Positions 1 through 8,005 of a DNA stretch of 64,000 nucleotides are shown here, piece by piece. The stretch is from NCBI RefSeq assembly GCF_021605415.1, contig NZ_WKEQ01000031.1, forward strand, positions 1 through 64,000. The letters run 5' to 3'. Position numbers and translations under genes: made by a program. The stretch's first letter is position 1. The number at the start of each line of letters is the position of its first letter. The stretch comes from Pseudomonas syringae (GTDB lineage: Bacteria > Pseudomonadota > Gammaproteobacteria > Pseudomonadales > Pseudomonadaceae). A model generated the notes under the pieces. It ran no database searches. It worked only from the letters and a program-made list of their open reading frames with translations, and was not told where the DNA came from.

Positions 1-146
1 GAAGCGCGGTATCCAAACCGTCCCTGGTCTGTGCTCGCGAGAATGGCGGGCACGTTAGCAAGGCTGCCGGGGATGTTATGTAGGGGCGATCCCAGACCTG
101 AGTAGGACGGTTCGCAAATATGAAATGTGCTGCGGATTTCTACCCC
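1..146. other. Left-edge stretch with no supported gene
   Basis: Short frames run through the edge on both strands, but none shows a recognisable motif, start or ribosome binding site. I see nothing I can name here. It lies downstream of the aryl polyene operon terminator. Confidence 0.4.
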
Positions 147-188
147 TGTCGGAGCTGTTGCAGGCTCGAGCCTGCTGCAGCTCCGACA
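147..188 (-). terminator. Near-perfect palindrome ending the aryl polyene operon
   Basis: Arms TGTCGGAGCTG (147-157) and CAGCTCCGACA (178-188) enclose a second inverted pair centred on CTCGAG. The hairpin lies 12 bases beyond the stop of the last operon gene. It resembles the GTCGGAGCTG class of Pseudomonas REP sequences and probably acts as the transcription end or an mRNA-stabilising hairpin. There is no clear U tract. Confidence 0.6.
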
Positions 189-200
189 CGGATACGAGTC

Positions 201-647
201 TTAGTTGACCTTGGCGAGGTCGCCCTTCAGTGCAACACCGGCCATGATCGCGCCAGCGTGGCATTCGTAGGTGCTCGCGTCCTTGCGTTCGTTGCGTTTG
301 TAGAAACTGACGATGTCGGTCACGGCGTTGGCGCCGGCCTGTTTGGCGGAGTCGTGCAGGGCGATCAGTGCTGATTGCAGCACCCATTCGCAGGCGACTT
401 CGTCGGTTTTGTTGAAGGCGTTGGTTTTCTTGTTGGTCACGACGGCCGGGGCGACGACGGTGACTTTGCCGGCAGGCTTGTTGCCGGCCAGGTAGAACTT
501 GACGCTGCCGTCGATCTTGCCGCTTTTGATGGCTTCAGCCACGACTTTGTCGAAGGGCAGGTACAGCGCGGTGTCGCGGGCCTGGCTGATGCCGGGCAAT
601 ACGGCGGCGATCAGCAATGTGGCTGCAGCGAGTTGTTTCAAACGCAT
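201..647 (-). CDS. Small exported protein at the end of the aryl polyene operon
   Basis: A 148-residue protein starting at the ATG at 647, preceded by AGGAGA. An N-terminal signal peptide (MRLKQLAAATLLIAAVLPGISQA) predicts export to the periplasm. The mature part has two cysteines, about residues 89 and 128, that could form a disulfide, and a central alanine-rich segment. It is the last gene of the ape operon, 23 bases after the ketosynthase. Homologues in this position are often labelled excinuclease ATPase subunit in databases. That label looks wrong: there is no Walker motif and the protein is far too short. Function is unknown; the context suggests a periplasmic role linked to pigment export or attachment. 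Confidence 0.75.
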   Translation of the reverse strand: MRLKQLAAATLLIAAVLPGISQARDTALYLPFDKVVAEAIKSGKIDGSVKFYLAGNKPAGKVTVVAPAVVTNKKTNAFNKTDEVACEWVLQSALIALHDSAKQAGANAVTDIVSFYKRNERKDASTYECHAGAIMAGVALKGDLAKVN

Positions 648-670
648 GGTGGTCTCCTTGACCGACAGGT

Positions 671-1897
671 TTAGCGCCAGCGACGGAAAATCAACGATGT
701 GTTGACCCCGCCGAAAGCGAAGTTGTTGTTCATCACGTATTCGTGGCTCATCTGGCGGAATTCGCCACGCAGATAATCGAGCTTGCCGCAGTGCGGATCG
801 ACGTCGTCGAGATTGAACGTGTGCACGTATTGATCGCGGTTGAGCATTTCGATGCTGAACCACGATTCCAGCGCACCACAGGCGCCCAGGGTGTGACCGA
901 GGAAGCTTTTCTGCGAGCTGATCGGCATGCGTTCGCCGAACAAACTGCTGGTTGCCAGTGTTTCGGCAATGTCGCCCTGTTCCGTAGCGGTGCCGTGGCC
1001 GTTGACGTAACCGATGACATCAGGCGTCAGGCCGGCATCTTCCAGCGCCAGTTCCATGGCACGGCGCATGGTCACGAGTTCCGGGCGGGTGGTGTGCTGG
1101 CCGTCGGCGTTGCTGCCGAAACCGACAATTTCGGCGTGGATGTGCGCGCCACGGGCCAGGGCATGTTCCAGCTCTTCGAGCACCAGCATGCCGCCGCCTT
1201 CGCCGATCACCAGGCCGTCGCGACCCTTGTCATACGGACGCGGACTGGTTTGCGGTGCATCGTTTTTCAGGCTGGTGGCGTACAGCGCGTCGAACACCAT
1301 GGCCTCGGTCGGGCACAGCTCTTCGGCGCCACCGGCGAGCATCAGCGGCAAACGACCGAATTTGATCGCCTCGTAGGCGTAGCCGATGCCCTGGCTGCCG
1401 CTGGTGCAGGCGCTGGACGTCGGAATCAAACGGCCGGTCAGGCCGAAGAAAATGCTGATATTGGCCGCCGTGGTGTGCGGCATCATCCGCACGTAGGAGT
1501 TGGCGTTGAGGCCTTCGGCCACCGAGTTGAGCAGCATGTTGCCGAACGCTTTGATTTCATCGGTGCTGCCGGTGGACGAACCACAGGCGACACCCATGCG
1601 CCCATCCTTGATCGAGGCGTCGCCAAGCAGCCCGGCGTCGGCCAGTGCCAGCTCAGCGGCACCGACGGCAAGCCGCGAAACCCGGCCCATGCTGCGCAGT
1701 TGTTTGCGCGTCCAGTGCGCGGGCACCTTGAAATCATCGATGGGGCCGGCCAGGCGCGTGTTGAGTTCGCTGAAGCGATCCCACTCGTCCATCCGGCGAA
1801 TGCCGCTGCGATTGGCCGCGAAGTTGCCGGCGATGGTGTCCCAGTCGCTGCCCAATGAGGTGATGCCGGCCATGCCGGTGACGACGACGCGCTTCAT
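671..1897 (-). CDS. apeR: Beta-ketoacyl-ACP synthase, FabF-like (ApeR-type)
   Basis: A 408-residue ketosynthase that elongates an ACP-bound acyl chain with malonyl-ACP. The catalytic triad is intact: Cys164 in SSACTSGS, His in NGHGTATE and His in SFLGHTLGACG. The ATG at 1897 overlaps the ketoreductase stop (TGATG) and has GGAGGG eight bases upstream. A GTG at 1903 is too close to that site. In the E. coli ape system ApeR is the stand-alone ketosynthase, thought to handle early priming or elongation steps. The letter is assigned from gene order (KS-DH-KR-KS) and is less sure than the enzyme class. Confidence 0.92.
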   Translation of the reverse strand: MKRVVVTGMAGITSLGSDWDTIAGNFAANRSGIRRMDEWDRFSELNTRLAGPIDDFKVPAHWTRKQLRSMGRVSRLAVGAAELALADAGLLGDASIKDGRMGVACGSSTGSTDEIKAFGNMLLNSVAEGLNANSYVRMMPHTTAANISIFFGLTGRLIPTSSACTSGSQGIGYAYEAIKFGRLPLMLAGGAEELCPTEAMVFDALYATSLKNDAPQTSPRPYDKGRDGLVIGEGGGMLVLEELEHALARGAHIHAEIVGFGSNADGQHTTRPELVTMRRAMELALEDAGLTPDVIGYVNGHGTATEQGDIAETLATSSLFGERMPISSQKSFLGHTLGACGALESWFSIEMLNRDQYVHTFNLDDVDPHCGKLDYLRGEFRQMSHEYVMNNNFAFGGVNTSLIFRRWR

Positions 1898-2625
1898 CAG
1901 CACAACCCTCCGTTGACCGCCAACACCTGGCGGGTGATGTACGACGCTTCCGCCGACATCAGGAAATTCACTGCACCGGCCACTTCTTCGGGCGTGCCCA
2001 TGCGCTGTGCGGGGATCATTTTCAGCAGCTCTTCAACCGGCACGTTTTCATCAAGCATGGCGGTGTCGATCAGGCCCGGGGCGACACAATTGACGGTGAT
2101 CTTGCGCTTGCCCAGTTCGATCGCCAACGCTTTCGCCGCGCCGATCACACCCGCTTTGGACGCGCTGTAGTTGACCTGGCCACGGTTGCCGATCAGCCCC
2201 GACACCGAGGTAATGCAGACGATGCGTCCGGCGGCGCGACGACGAATCATCGGCATCATCACCGGGTGCAGCACGTTATAGAAGCCATCGAGATTGGTAC
2301 GCAGCACCACGTCCCAGTCGTCGTCGCTCAGTGCCGGAAAAGCACCGTCGCGGGTCAGCCCGGCGTTGAGCACAACGCCGTAATAGGCGCCGTGGTTTTC
2401 AACATCGGCTTCAAGAATGCTTTTGCAGGTTTCGCGGTCGGCCACGTCGAATTGCAACACACGGGCGTTGCGCCCCAGCGCTTCGACTTCGGCTTTGACG
2501 GCGTTCGCTTCGGCCACGCCGCTGCGGCAATGCAGGACGATGTCATGCCCGGCCTGGGCCAGGCGCAAGGCGATTGCGCGGCCGATGCCACGGCTGGAGC
2601 CGGTGACGAGTACGGATTCAGTCAT
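1897..2625 (-). CDS. apeQ: 3-ketoacyl-ACP reductase, FabG-like (ApeQ-type)
   Basis: A 242-residue short-chain dehydrogenase that reduces the 3-ketoacyl-ACP intermediate in each round of polyene elongation with NADPH. The Rossmann motif TGSSRGIG lies at residues 7-14. The catalytic Ser-Tyr-Lys set is in CITSVSG and YSASK. Family NAG is present as LNAG. The ATG at 2625 overlaps the end of the dehydratase gene by 8 bases, so the two are translationally coupled. Length and motifs are normal for FabG. Confidence 0.92.
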   Translation of the reverse strand: MTESVLVTGSSRGIGRAIALRLAQAGHDIVLHCRSGVAEANAVKAEVEALGRNARVLQFDVADRETCKSILEADVENHGAYYGVVLNAGLTRDGAFPALSDDDWDVVLRTNLDGFYNVLHPVMMPMIRRRAAGRIVCITSVSGLIGNRGQVNYSASKAGVIGAAKALAIELGKRKITVNCVAPGLIDTAMLDENVPVEELLKMIPAQRMGTPEEVAGAVNFLMSAEASYITRQVLAVNGGLC

Positions 2626-3082
2626 CGTTCGACTCCCTCGTTTGTTGAAGATATTGCGCCGCTTGCGGCGGGCGAAACACATTGAGCCGGGCGCTGGCAT
2701 GAATGCCGGGCGCGTTGATATGGCATTCGAACACGCCCATGCCGTTGTCGTCTTCCAGCGAGCGAATCCCATGGATGACCAGCTCGCTGCCGGCCGGAAA
2801 CGCCTCGACATTGCATTCGAATTTGCGTGTGCCGAGCAGAAAACCCAGCGCCACAGGGTCACCTTTGCGCCGCGCGTGGCAACCAGCGAAGGCCGCGACA
2901 CTCTGCGCCATCAACTCGATGCCGAGGTACGCCGGCAGGCTGCCGTCGGGCAGGTTGAACAGACCGTCGGGCCTGACCGTCAGCCGGGTGCGGATCTGTT
3001 CGTCGTCGACATCGAGGATGTCGTCGATCAGGATCATGTCGCCGGCGTGGGGCAGTAGTTCGGCGAGCGGCCAGTCGGTCAT
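2618..3082 (-). CDS. apeP: 3-hydroxyacyl-ACP dehydratase, hotdog fold (ApeP-type)
   Basis: A 154-residue hotdog-fold dehydratase that removes water from 3-hydroxyacyl-ACP to build the conjugated double bonds. The likely catalytic His is in LLPHAGDM and the acidic partner in GIELMAQSVAA, as in ApeP/FabZ-like enzymes. It starts at an ATG overlapping the upstream ketosynthase stop by four bases (ATGA). The operon holds a second dehydratase domain fused to the ligase at 14668-16347. Two dehydratases per cluster is normal for aryl polyenes. Confidence 0.88.
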   Translation of the reverse strand: MTDWPLAELLPHAGDMILIDDILDVDDEQIRTRLTVRPDGLFNLPDGSLPAYLGIELMAQSVAAFAGCHARRKGDPVALGFLLGTRKFECNVEAFPAGSELVIHGIRSLEDDNGMGVFECHINAPGIHASARLNVFRPPQAAQYLQQTRESNDD

Positions 3083-4275
3083 GGGGCGTCTCCGATAATC
3101 AGGCTGACGTTGTTGCCACCGAAGGCAAAGGAATTGCTCATCAGGTAGCGGGGAGCAATGGACGTCAGGCGCTCGTTGGCGGTCACCCACTTCAGCGCGG
3201 GCAGCGCCGGGTCGGCCTCACCGTCCCAGAGATGGGGCGGCAACGCGTGTTCAGTGTTTTCGGCGCTCAGGCTCATCCAGCAGAACGCGGCTTCCAGCGC
3301 GCCAGCCGCACCGAGGGTGTGGCCGGTCATCGGTTTGGTTGACGAGCAGGGCACACCGTTTGGAAACAGGGCGGCGACCGCCAGGCTTTCCATGGCGTCG
3401 TTGTGTTGAGTGGCGGTGCCGTGCAGGTTCAGATAAGCGATTTGCGAGGCGTGCATTTGAGCCTGATCCAGGGCTTGGTGCATCGCTTGCTGCGCGCCGC
3501 GACCGGTCGGCTCCGGGGCAGAAATATGATGCGCATCGGAACTGGCGCCCGCACCCAGCAGGGCAATCGCCGGCCCGTCGCCACGTTGCTTGCTCATCAC
3601 GAATAGCACCGCCGCTTCACCGATGTTGATGCCGTTGCGGTTGATCGAGAACGGATTGCAGCGCGCATCGGACACCGCCTCCAGCGCGCTGAACCCGTTG
3701 AGGGTCAGTTTGCATAAACTGTCGACGCCGCCGCACAGCACGGCGTCGCACAAGCCCAGATCGAGCAACCGGCGGGCGCTCATCAACGCGCGGGCGCTGG
3801 AGGTGCACGCGGTGGAGATCACGTAGGCCGGGCCACTCAGTTGCAGCCAGTCGGCGAGGAAGTTCGCCGGGGCGCCGAGTTCCTGTTGGCGATAGTCGTA
3901 ATCGGCCGGGAACGCGTGGTCGCGGATGTAATGGGCCAGGCCACGGCTGGCTTCGTCGATGCCCGAGGTGCTGGTGCCGAGCACCACGCCGACGCGATCA
4001 TGCCCGTAAGTGCGGATCGCGTGGTCAATGTCGTCGCGGATCTGTAATGCCGCTTCGAGCAACAGCTGATTGTTGCGACTGCTTTGGTTCGCCAGCGCCG
4101 CCGGGATCGGCGCCAATTCACCGCGCACCGCCGCTACCGGCAATTCACGCTCCGCCACCCAGCCGGATTCGCTGCGCATGCCGGAACAGTCACCGGCGAA
4201 CAAGCGGCGGGCCACGCTTTGCTTGTCGCGACCGAGGGCGCAGATCACGCCGAGGGCATTCAGATAAGCGGTCAT
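3079..4275 (-). CDS. apeO: Beta-ketoacyl-ACP synthase (ApeO-type)
   Basis: A 398-residue ketosynthase with Cys157 in STACTSSA, His in NLHGTATQ and His in MTGHTLGAAGALE. In the E. coli system ApeO pairs with the chain-length factor ApeC to form the elongating heterodimer. The chain-length factor here is encoded at the other end of the operon (18176-18895). The start overlaps the lipoprotein gene by ATGA. Confidence 0.92.
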   Translation of the reverse strand: MTAYLNALGVICALGRDKQSVARRLFAGDCSGMRSESGWVAERELPVAAVRGELAPIPAALANQSSRNNQLLLEAALQIRDDIDHAIRTYGHDRVGVVLGTSTSGIDEASRGLAHYIRDHAFPADYDYRQQELGAPANFLADWLQLSGPAYVISTACTSSARALMSARRLLDLGLCDAVLCGGVDSLCKLTLNGFSALEAVSDARCNPFSINRNGINIGEAAVLFVMSKQRGDGPAIALLGAGASSDAHHISAPEPTGRGAQQAMHQALDQAQMHASQIAYLNLHGTATQHNDAMESLAVAALFPNGVPCSSTKPMTGHTLGAAGALEAAFCWMSLSAENTEHALPPHLWDGEADPALPALKWVTANERLTSIAPRYLMSNSFAFGGNNVSLIIGDAP

Positions 4276-4754
4276 GGCGTCGGCTCGTTGAGAGGGGATA
4301 CGCGGTAGTGCGGGCCTTTGGGTAGTTCCAGTTCAAAGCGTTGAGGCTGTGAATAGCGGATGTTCCAGCGCATGTGCAGCGAGCGTCGATTGTCTTGTTG
4401 CGATGCCTCAGGGTAATTGCGCGCCACCTCGCCGGAGGGCGTCAGGGCGAACAATAGCGCGGCAAACAGCTCTCGGGCTTCAGGATTGGGCGGCAGCAGA
4501 CCGTCGGCCTGCCAATGCCCGTCGATGAGCTTTTGCCGGGCCAGCGGAATGCCTAGCGGATCCATCATCGACCAGCGAATGCCTTGTCCTTCTTGTTGAA
4601 TCACCAAGAGCCAGTCCTGACGTTGGTCGGCCTGTTCGCGCTCGATGTGCAATTGCAGCGGCAGGGCGAGGGTCGGGTTCTCCACAGGCAACGGTGGCTG
4701 GCTGGCGCAGGCACTGAGCAGCAGCGCACAGAGGAATACAAATAAGCGCAACAC
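4272..4754 (-). CDS. apeN: DUF3261-like outer-membrane lipoprotein (ApeN-type), start disturbed by a repeat
   Basis: A lipoprotein of about 160 residues. A hydrophobic stretch ends in the lipobox LLSAC (lipidated Cys, then ASQ), and the rest is soluble. The position directly before ApeO matches the DUF3261 lipoprotein of ape clusters, thought to help deliver the polyene to the outer membrane. The start is odd. The upstream methyltransferase stop overlaps an ATG at 4886 (TGATG), but a REP-type inverted repeat (4762-4855) lies between that ATG and the signal peptide. Reading from 4886 stays in frame and would add 44 residues of repeat-encoded sequence before the signal. I prefer the GTG at 4754 because it gives a normal signal peptide, though its AGG ribosome site is weak. 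Confidence 0.7.
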   Translation of the reverse strand: MLRLFVFLCALLLSACASQPPLPVENPTLALPLQLHIEREQADQRQDWLLVIQQEGQGIRWSMMDPLGIPLARQKLIDGHWQADGLLPPNPEARELFAALLFALTPSGEVARNYPEASQQDNRRSLHMRWNIRYSQPQRFELELPKGPHYRVSPLNEPTP

Positions 4755-4761
4755 CGCAGAA

Positions 4762-4855
4762 CCTGTGGGCGCTGGCTTGCCAGCGATGACGCCATCACAT
4801 TCACCACCTGCGGTGGCTGACACTCCGCTATCGCTGGCAAGCCAGCGCCCACAGG
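4762..4855. repeat. REPIN-type inverted repeat inside the operon
   Basis: Arms of about 25 bases, beginning CCTGTGGGCGCTGG (4762-4786) and ending CCAGCGCCCACAGG (4831-4855), are inverted copies around a 44-base spacer. The core GCTTGCCAGCGA is shared with the elements at 34712 and 40860. It lies between the methyltransferase stop and the signal peptide of the lipoprotein gene. Confidence 0.85.
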
Positions 4856-4885
4856 GTTCTGTGTACACAGATTGACTGTGTTGCA

Positions 4886-5611
4886 TCACAGATCACCTGC
4901 CAGTGGCTTGCGCGCCACCACGTTCACCAGTGTTTCTTCACGCTGCCCAAACGGCTTCGGCTTGCGCAATCCAGTGCGTTCGAGCAGGCCAAAATCCTTT
5001 GAGCGGCTCCACCACAGATACGGGTACGAAACGTTTTGCTCGGCGAATTCGAAACCTTGCTGACGAATCATTTCCAGGTACTGCGCCGCGCTTTTCTGCA
5101 CGTGCATCGGATGGCGGAACAGCCAGCGAATCACCCAGGTATCGATGTAGGCCTCGGTGGATTCGGCGAACAGTAAATAACCGCCAGGCTTGAGCACGCG
5201 ATAGAACTCGGCCAAGGCTTTTTCCTGTTCGACCAGATGATGAAACGTCTGGTGGCAGAACAGCAGATCGACACTGGCGTCCGGCACTGCAAGGGTCGCG
5301 CAATCGCTGCCGATCAGTTGCACGTCGAAGCCCAGTCGCGTGGCTTCTTCGGCGCTCAACTGAAGGCTCTGCGGATCGGCATCAACGCCGATCAGTTGCT
5401 GCGGGGCGAACGTCTGGCGTAGGTAACGGAACGACTTTCCCTGGCCGCAACCGGCATCGAGCAACACGGGATCGACCGGCAACGGCTCGCTGAACAGGCT
5501 GCGCAGATCATTGATCGCCACCCGCAGGACGTGGTGCTGCCAGGTGTGGCTGCGCAGGAACCAGAACCCGAATCGGGTCTCTTCGACGTAGCTGTCGCTC
5601 AGGTAAGTCAT
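4886..5611 (-). CDS. Class I SAM-dependent methyltransferase in the aryl polyene operon
   Basis: A 241-residue methyltransferase. The SAM-binding motif I is LLDAGCGQGKS (residues 49-59), followed by an acidic residue (GVDAD) and a motif-IV-like segment DLLFCHQTFHH. Methylation of the aryl head group is known for aryl polyenes, so a head-group or intermediate methyltransferase is the natural reading; the exact site is unknown. Its stop and start overlap its neighbours by ATGA/TGATG. In E. coli the ape methyltransferase lies at the other end of the cluster, so I give no letter. Confidence 0.82.
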   Translation of the reverse strand: MTYLSDSYVEETRFGFWFLRSHTWQHHVLRVAINDLRSLFSEPLPVDPVLLDAGCGQGKSFRYLRQTFAPQQLIGVDADPQSLQLSAEEATRLGFDVQLIGSDCATLAVPDASVDLLFCHQTFHHLVEQEKALAEFYRVLKPGGYLLFAESTEAYIDTWVIRWLFRHPMHVQKSAAQYLEMIRQQGFEFAEQNVSYPYLWWSRSKDFGLLERTGLRKPKPFGQREETLVNVVARKPLAGDL

Positions 5612-6855
5612 GAGGCGTCCTGTGCGCAGAGTTCGGAGATCATTTTCAAGCGTCGACGCGATTCGCTGACGAACGGGTTGCGTTCGTCCCAGGCGTATCC
5701 GGCGAGGATCGAGCAGATCATGCGGCGAATGTCTGCGGAGCCTTGCTCATAGAAAATCACGTCCTGGAAGGTGCCGGCGTACCAGCCCTCAACGTAGCAA
5801 CGGAAGGTATCGACGCCGCGCTTGAGCGGTTCGGCGAATTCCGTTTGCCAGTCGACCGCTTCCCCTTGCAACTGACGGTGCAGAACTGCAGCCGCCATGC
5901 TCGCCGAGCGCATGGCGATGGTCACGCCGGAGGAAAACACCGGGTCGAGGAACTCCGCTGCGTTACCGAGCAGGGCGAAACCCCGGCCGTGCAGGGTTTT
6001 GACGTTGGCCGAGTAACCGCCGAGCGCGCGCGCCGGGGTGTCCCATACGGCGTTGTTCAGCACGCCGGACAGGCTTGGCGTCTCGGCGATGAAACCGCGC
6101 AGGCATTCGTCGAGATCGCTGTCACGGCCGGCGAAATGCCTGGCGTCGGCGACTACGCCCACCGAGCAGCGACCGTTGCTGAACGGGATCGTCCAGAACC
6201 AGATGTCGCGATGCTCGGGATGGGTGGTGATGAGGATTTTTTCGCGGTCGAAGGCCGGGGTGTCGATGCAGTCTTCAACGTGGGTAAATACCGCTTGGCG
6301 CGCCGGGAAATTCGACGGTGCTTCCAGGTCCAGCAAGCGCGAGAGCACACGGCCGTAGCCGCTGGCATCAAGCACGAATTCGGCTTCGACGCGGTACTGG
6401 CTGCCGTCTTCGCGCAACACATCAAGCTGCGGCTTCGCCAGGTCGAAATCGACGCTGACGATGGCTTCGCCGTAGCGGATTTCCACGCCTTGCAATGCCG
6501 CCTGATCGGCGAGCAGTTTGTCGAAATCGGCGCGTTGTACCTGGAACGTGGTCGGTTTGCCACCGGTAAAGGTGTCGCCAAAATCAAAGGCGCTGTAACG
6601 CTCGCCCCAGGCGAAGGCCGCGCCGGTCTTGCGCTGGAACCCGGCGGCATTCACGGCGTCGAGCATGCCGGCTTCTTCGACGAAGTCCAGGCAGTGGCTG
6701 AGCAGGCTTTCGCCGATGGAGAACCGTGGGAAGTGCTGGCGCTCAATCACCAGCACGTCATGACCGCGACGCTTGAGCAGCGCGGCGGCGATGGCGCCGG
6801 ACGGCCCGGCGCCGATGACGACAACCTGACGGGATTCCATTTCAACGATTGGCAC
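5608..6855 (-). CDS. Flavin-dependent halogenase-like oxidoreductase
   Basis: A 415-residue FAD enzyme. The dinucleotide-binding motif GAGPSG is at residues 15-20, and PRFSIGESLL (43-52) is typical of the halogenase group. Lys76 in KTGAAF sits where the catalytic lysine of flavin-dependent halogenases lies. WFWTIP (219-224) fits the halogenase signature WxWxIP. Brominated aryl polyenes (xanthomonadins) are known and their cluster also carries a halogenase homologue, so tailoring of the aryl ring or chain is plausible. A non-halogenating oxidoreductase remains possible. The start is GTG at 6855, with AAGGAG five bases upstream; an ATG at 6840 lies 20 bases away. The gene overlaps the antiporter by 14 bases. 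Confidence 0.75.
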   Translation of the reverse strand: MPIVEMESRQVVVIGAGPSGAIAAALLKRRGHDVLVIERQHFPRFSIGESLLSHCLDFVEEAGMLDAVNAAGFQRKTGAAFAWGERYSAFDFGDTFTGGKPTTFQVQRADFDKLLADQAALQGVEIRYGEAIVSVDFDLAKPQLDVLREDGSQYRVEAEFVLDASGYGRVLSRLLDLEAPSNFPARQAVFTHVEDCIDTPAFDREKILITTHPEHRDIWFWTIPFSNGRCSVGVVADARHFAGRDSDLDECLRGFIAETPSLSGVLNNAVWDTPARALGGYSANVKTLHGRGFALLGNAAEFLDPVFSSGVTIAMRSASMAAAVLHRQLQGEAVDWQTEFAEPLKRGVDTFRCYVEGWYAGTFQDVIFYEQGSADIRRMICSILAGYAWDERNPFVSESRRRLKMISELCAQDAS

Positions 6856-8005
6856 GGGTGCTCCTTGCTTGAGCGACGGGGATATTCAGGGCTGCGCGAT
6901 GCATGCCGGCCAGCGCCGGCAGCAGCGTCGCGATCAGGCCCATCAGCATCAGCGCGAAATACAGCGCTGGTGTGATGAGCTGTTGTTGCAACAACAGGTT
7001 GAGAAAAACGATTTCGCTCAGGCCACGAATGTTCAGCAGCACGCTTTCGCGCCAGCGGCTGGCCCCGGCGAACGACGCACCGGCCCAGCCGAGGCCGAGC
7101 CAGTTGCCGAACAGTTTGCTGGCAATCGGCAGACATAGAAGCGCCGCCCATTGCAGTGCGTCAAGACTGGCGAGCGCGCTGTGTACGTCGATCTGGACGA
7201 TGCCGAAAGTAAGAATCAACGGGATGGCAAACCACGTCTGTAACCGGTTCATCCACCGCGCAGGCAACGGCAGCACCAGCGGCACTTTCATCGCCGCCAT
7301 GCACAGCAGATAACCGATGCCGAAAATCAGGGCGTTGAGCTTGAAGTGTTCGGCCACGATCAGCAGCGCGAAGAAAACCCCGCTGTGCAGCAGTGGCTGA
7401 CGCAGCCGGAGCACGCACATCAACAGCGGCACGCACGCACCGGCCAGCGGAATCAGCAGGCTGCTCAGGTGCAGACTGCCTTGGGCGAAACCGAACAGCG
7501 TCCAGCATGTGAGGTCGATGAGGATCGCGGTCTGCACCAGACGCCGGGTCGCAGCGGGCGGGTAATCGATGTGGCGCAGATAAAGATAGAGCACTGGAAT
7601 CGCCGTTATCGCGAACACCAGACCGATGGCCAACGAACTGATCCACGGCTGCGCCGGCAGCAGCCACATCGCCATCGCCAGACCACAGGCGAACGGCACC
7701 AGAAAACTCGGCACGGCGATTTTCACGCTTTGGCGATCCAGACGCAGGTCGATCACGTCGCTGAGAATGTGCCCCAGCAACAGCGCGAAACTCAGGCTGT
7801 AAAGGTTCTTCAACCAGGTCGGCGCGACCAGTGCGGCGCCGCTCAATTGCCAGCCCGGTTCGACCCAGAAAAACATCAGCAGTGGCAAACCGAAACTCGC
7901 CAGCAGCAACTGGCTGACAATCGGGATCAGACCGAAATGCCGACCGACGCGAATCGCCACGGCGAACAGCGCCAGCGCCATCAACCAGAACAGGACGACC
8001 ATCAT
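6842..8005 (-). CDS. CPA2-like cation/proton antiporter-type membrane protein
   Basis: A 387-residue polytopic protein with about 11-12 hydrophobic segments starting at residue 3 and no soluble C-terminal domain. The layout suggests the Na+/H+ or K+/H+ exchanger fold (for example the GHILSDVIDLRLD and FGIGYLLCMAAMKVPL segments), though I see no strict diagnostic motif. It starts at an ATG overlapping the MMPL stop by ATGA and ends inside the halogenase-like gene, so it is part of the polyene operon. It is not a classical member of E. coli-type ape clusters. A role in pH or ion balance for export, or in moving the polyene itself, is inference only. Confidence 0.65.
   Translation of the reverse strand: MMVVLFWLMALALFAVAIRVGRHFGLIPIVSQLLLASFGLPLLMFFWVEPGWQLSGAALVAPTWLKNLYSLSFALLLGHILSDVIDLRLDRQSVKIAVPSFLVPFACGLAMAMWLLPAQPWISSLAIGLVFAITAIPVLYLYLRHIDYPPAATRRLVQTAILIDLTCWTLFGFAQGSLHLSSLLIPLAGACVPLLMCVLRLRQPLLHSGVFFALLIVAEHFKLNALIFGIGYLLCMAAMKVPLVLPLPARWMNRLQTWFAIPLILTFGIVQIDVHSALASLDALQWAALLCLPIASKLFGNWLGLGWAGASFAGASRWRESVLLNIRGLSEIVFLNLLLQQQLITPALYFALMLMGLIATLLPALAGMHRAALNIPVAQARSTRANR

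Noticed and set aside
1..114. Open frame running in from the left edge on the plus strand (ends at 114)
   Set aside because: Only 37 codons are visible with no recognisable motif; equally open frames exist on the other strand.
201..647. Excinuclease ATPase subunit label for the last ape operon gene
   Set aside because: There is a signal peptide, no Walker motif, and the length is far too small; the label seems to be a propagated error.
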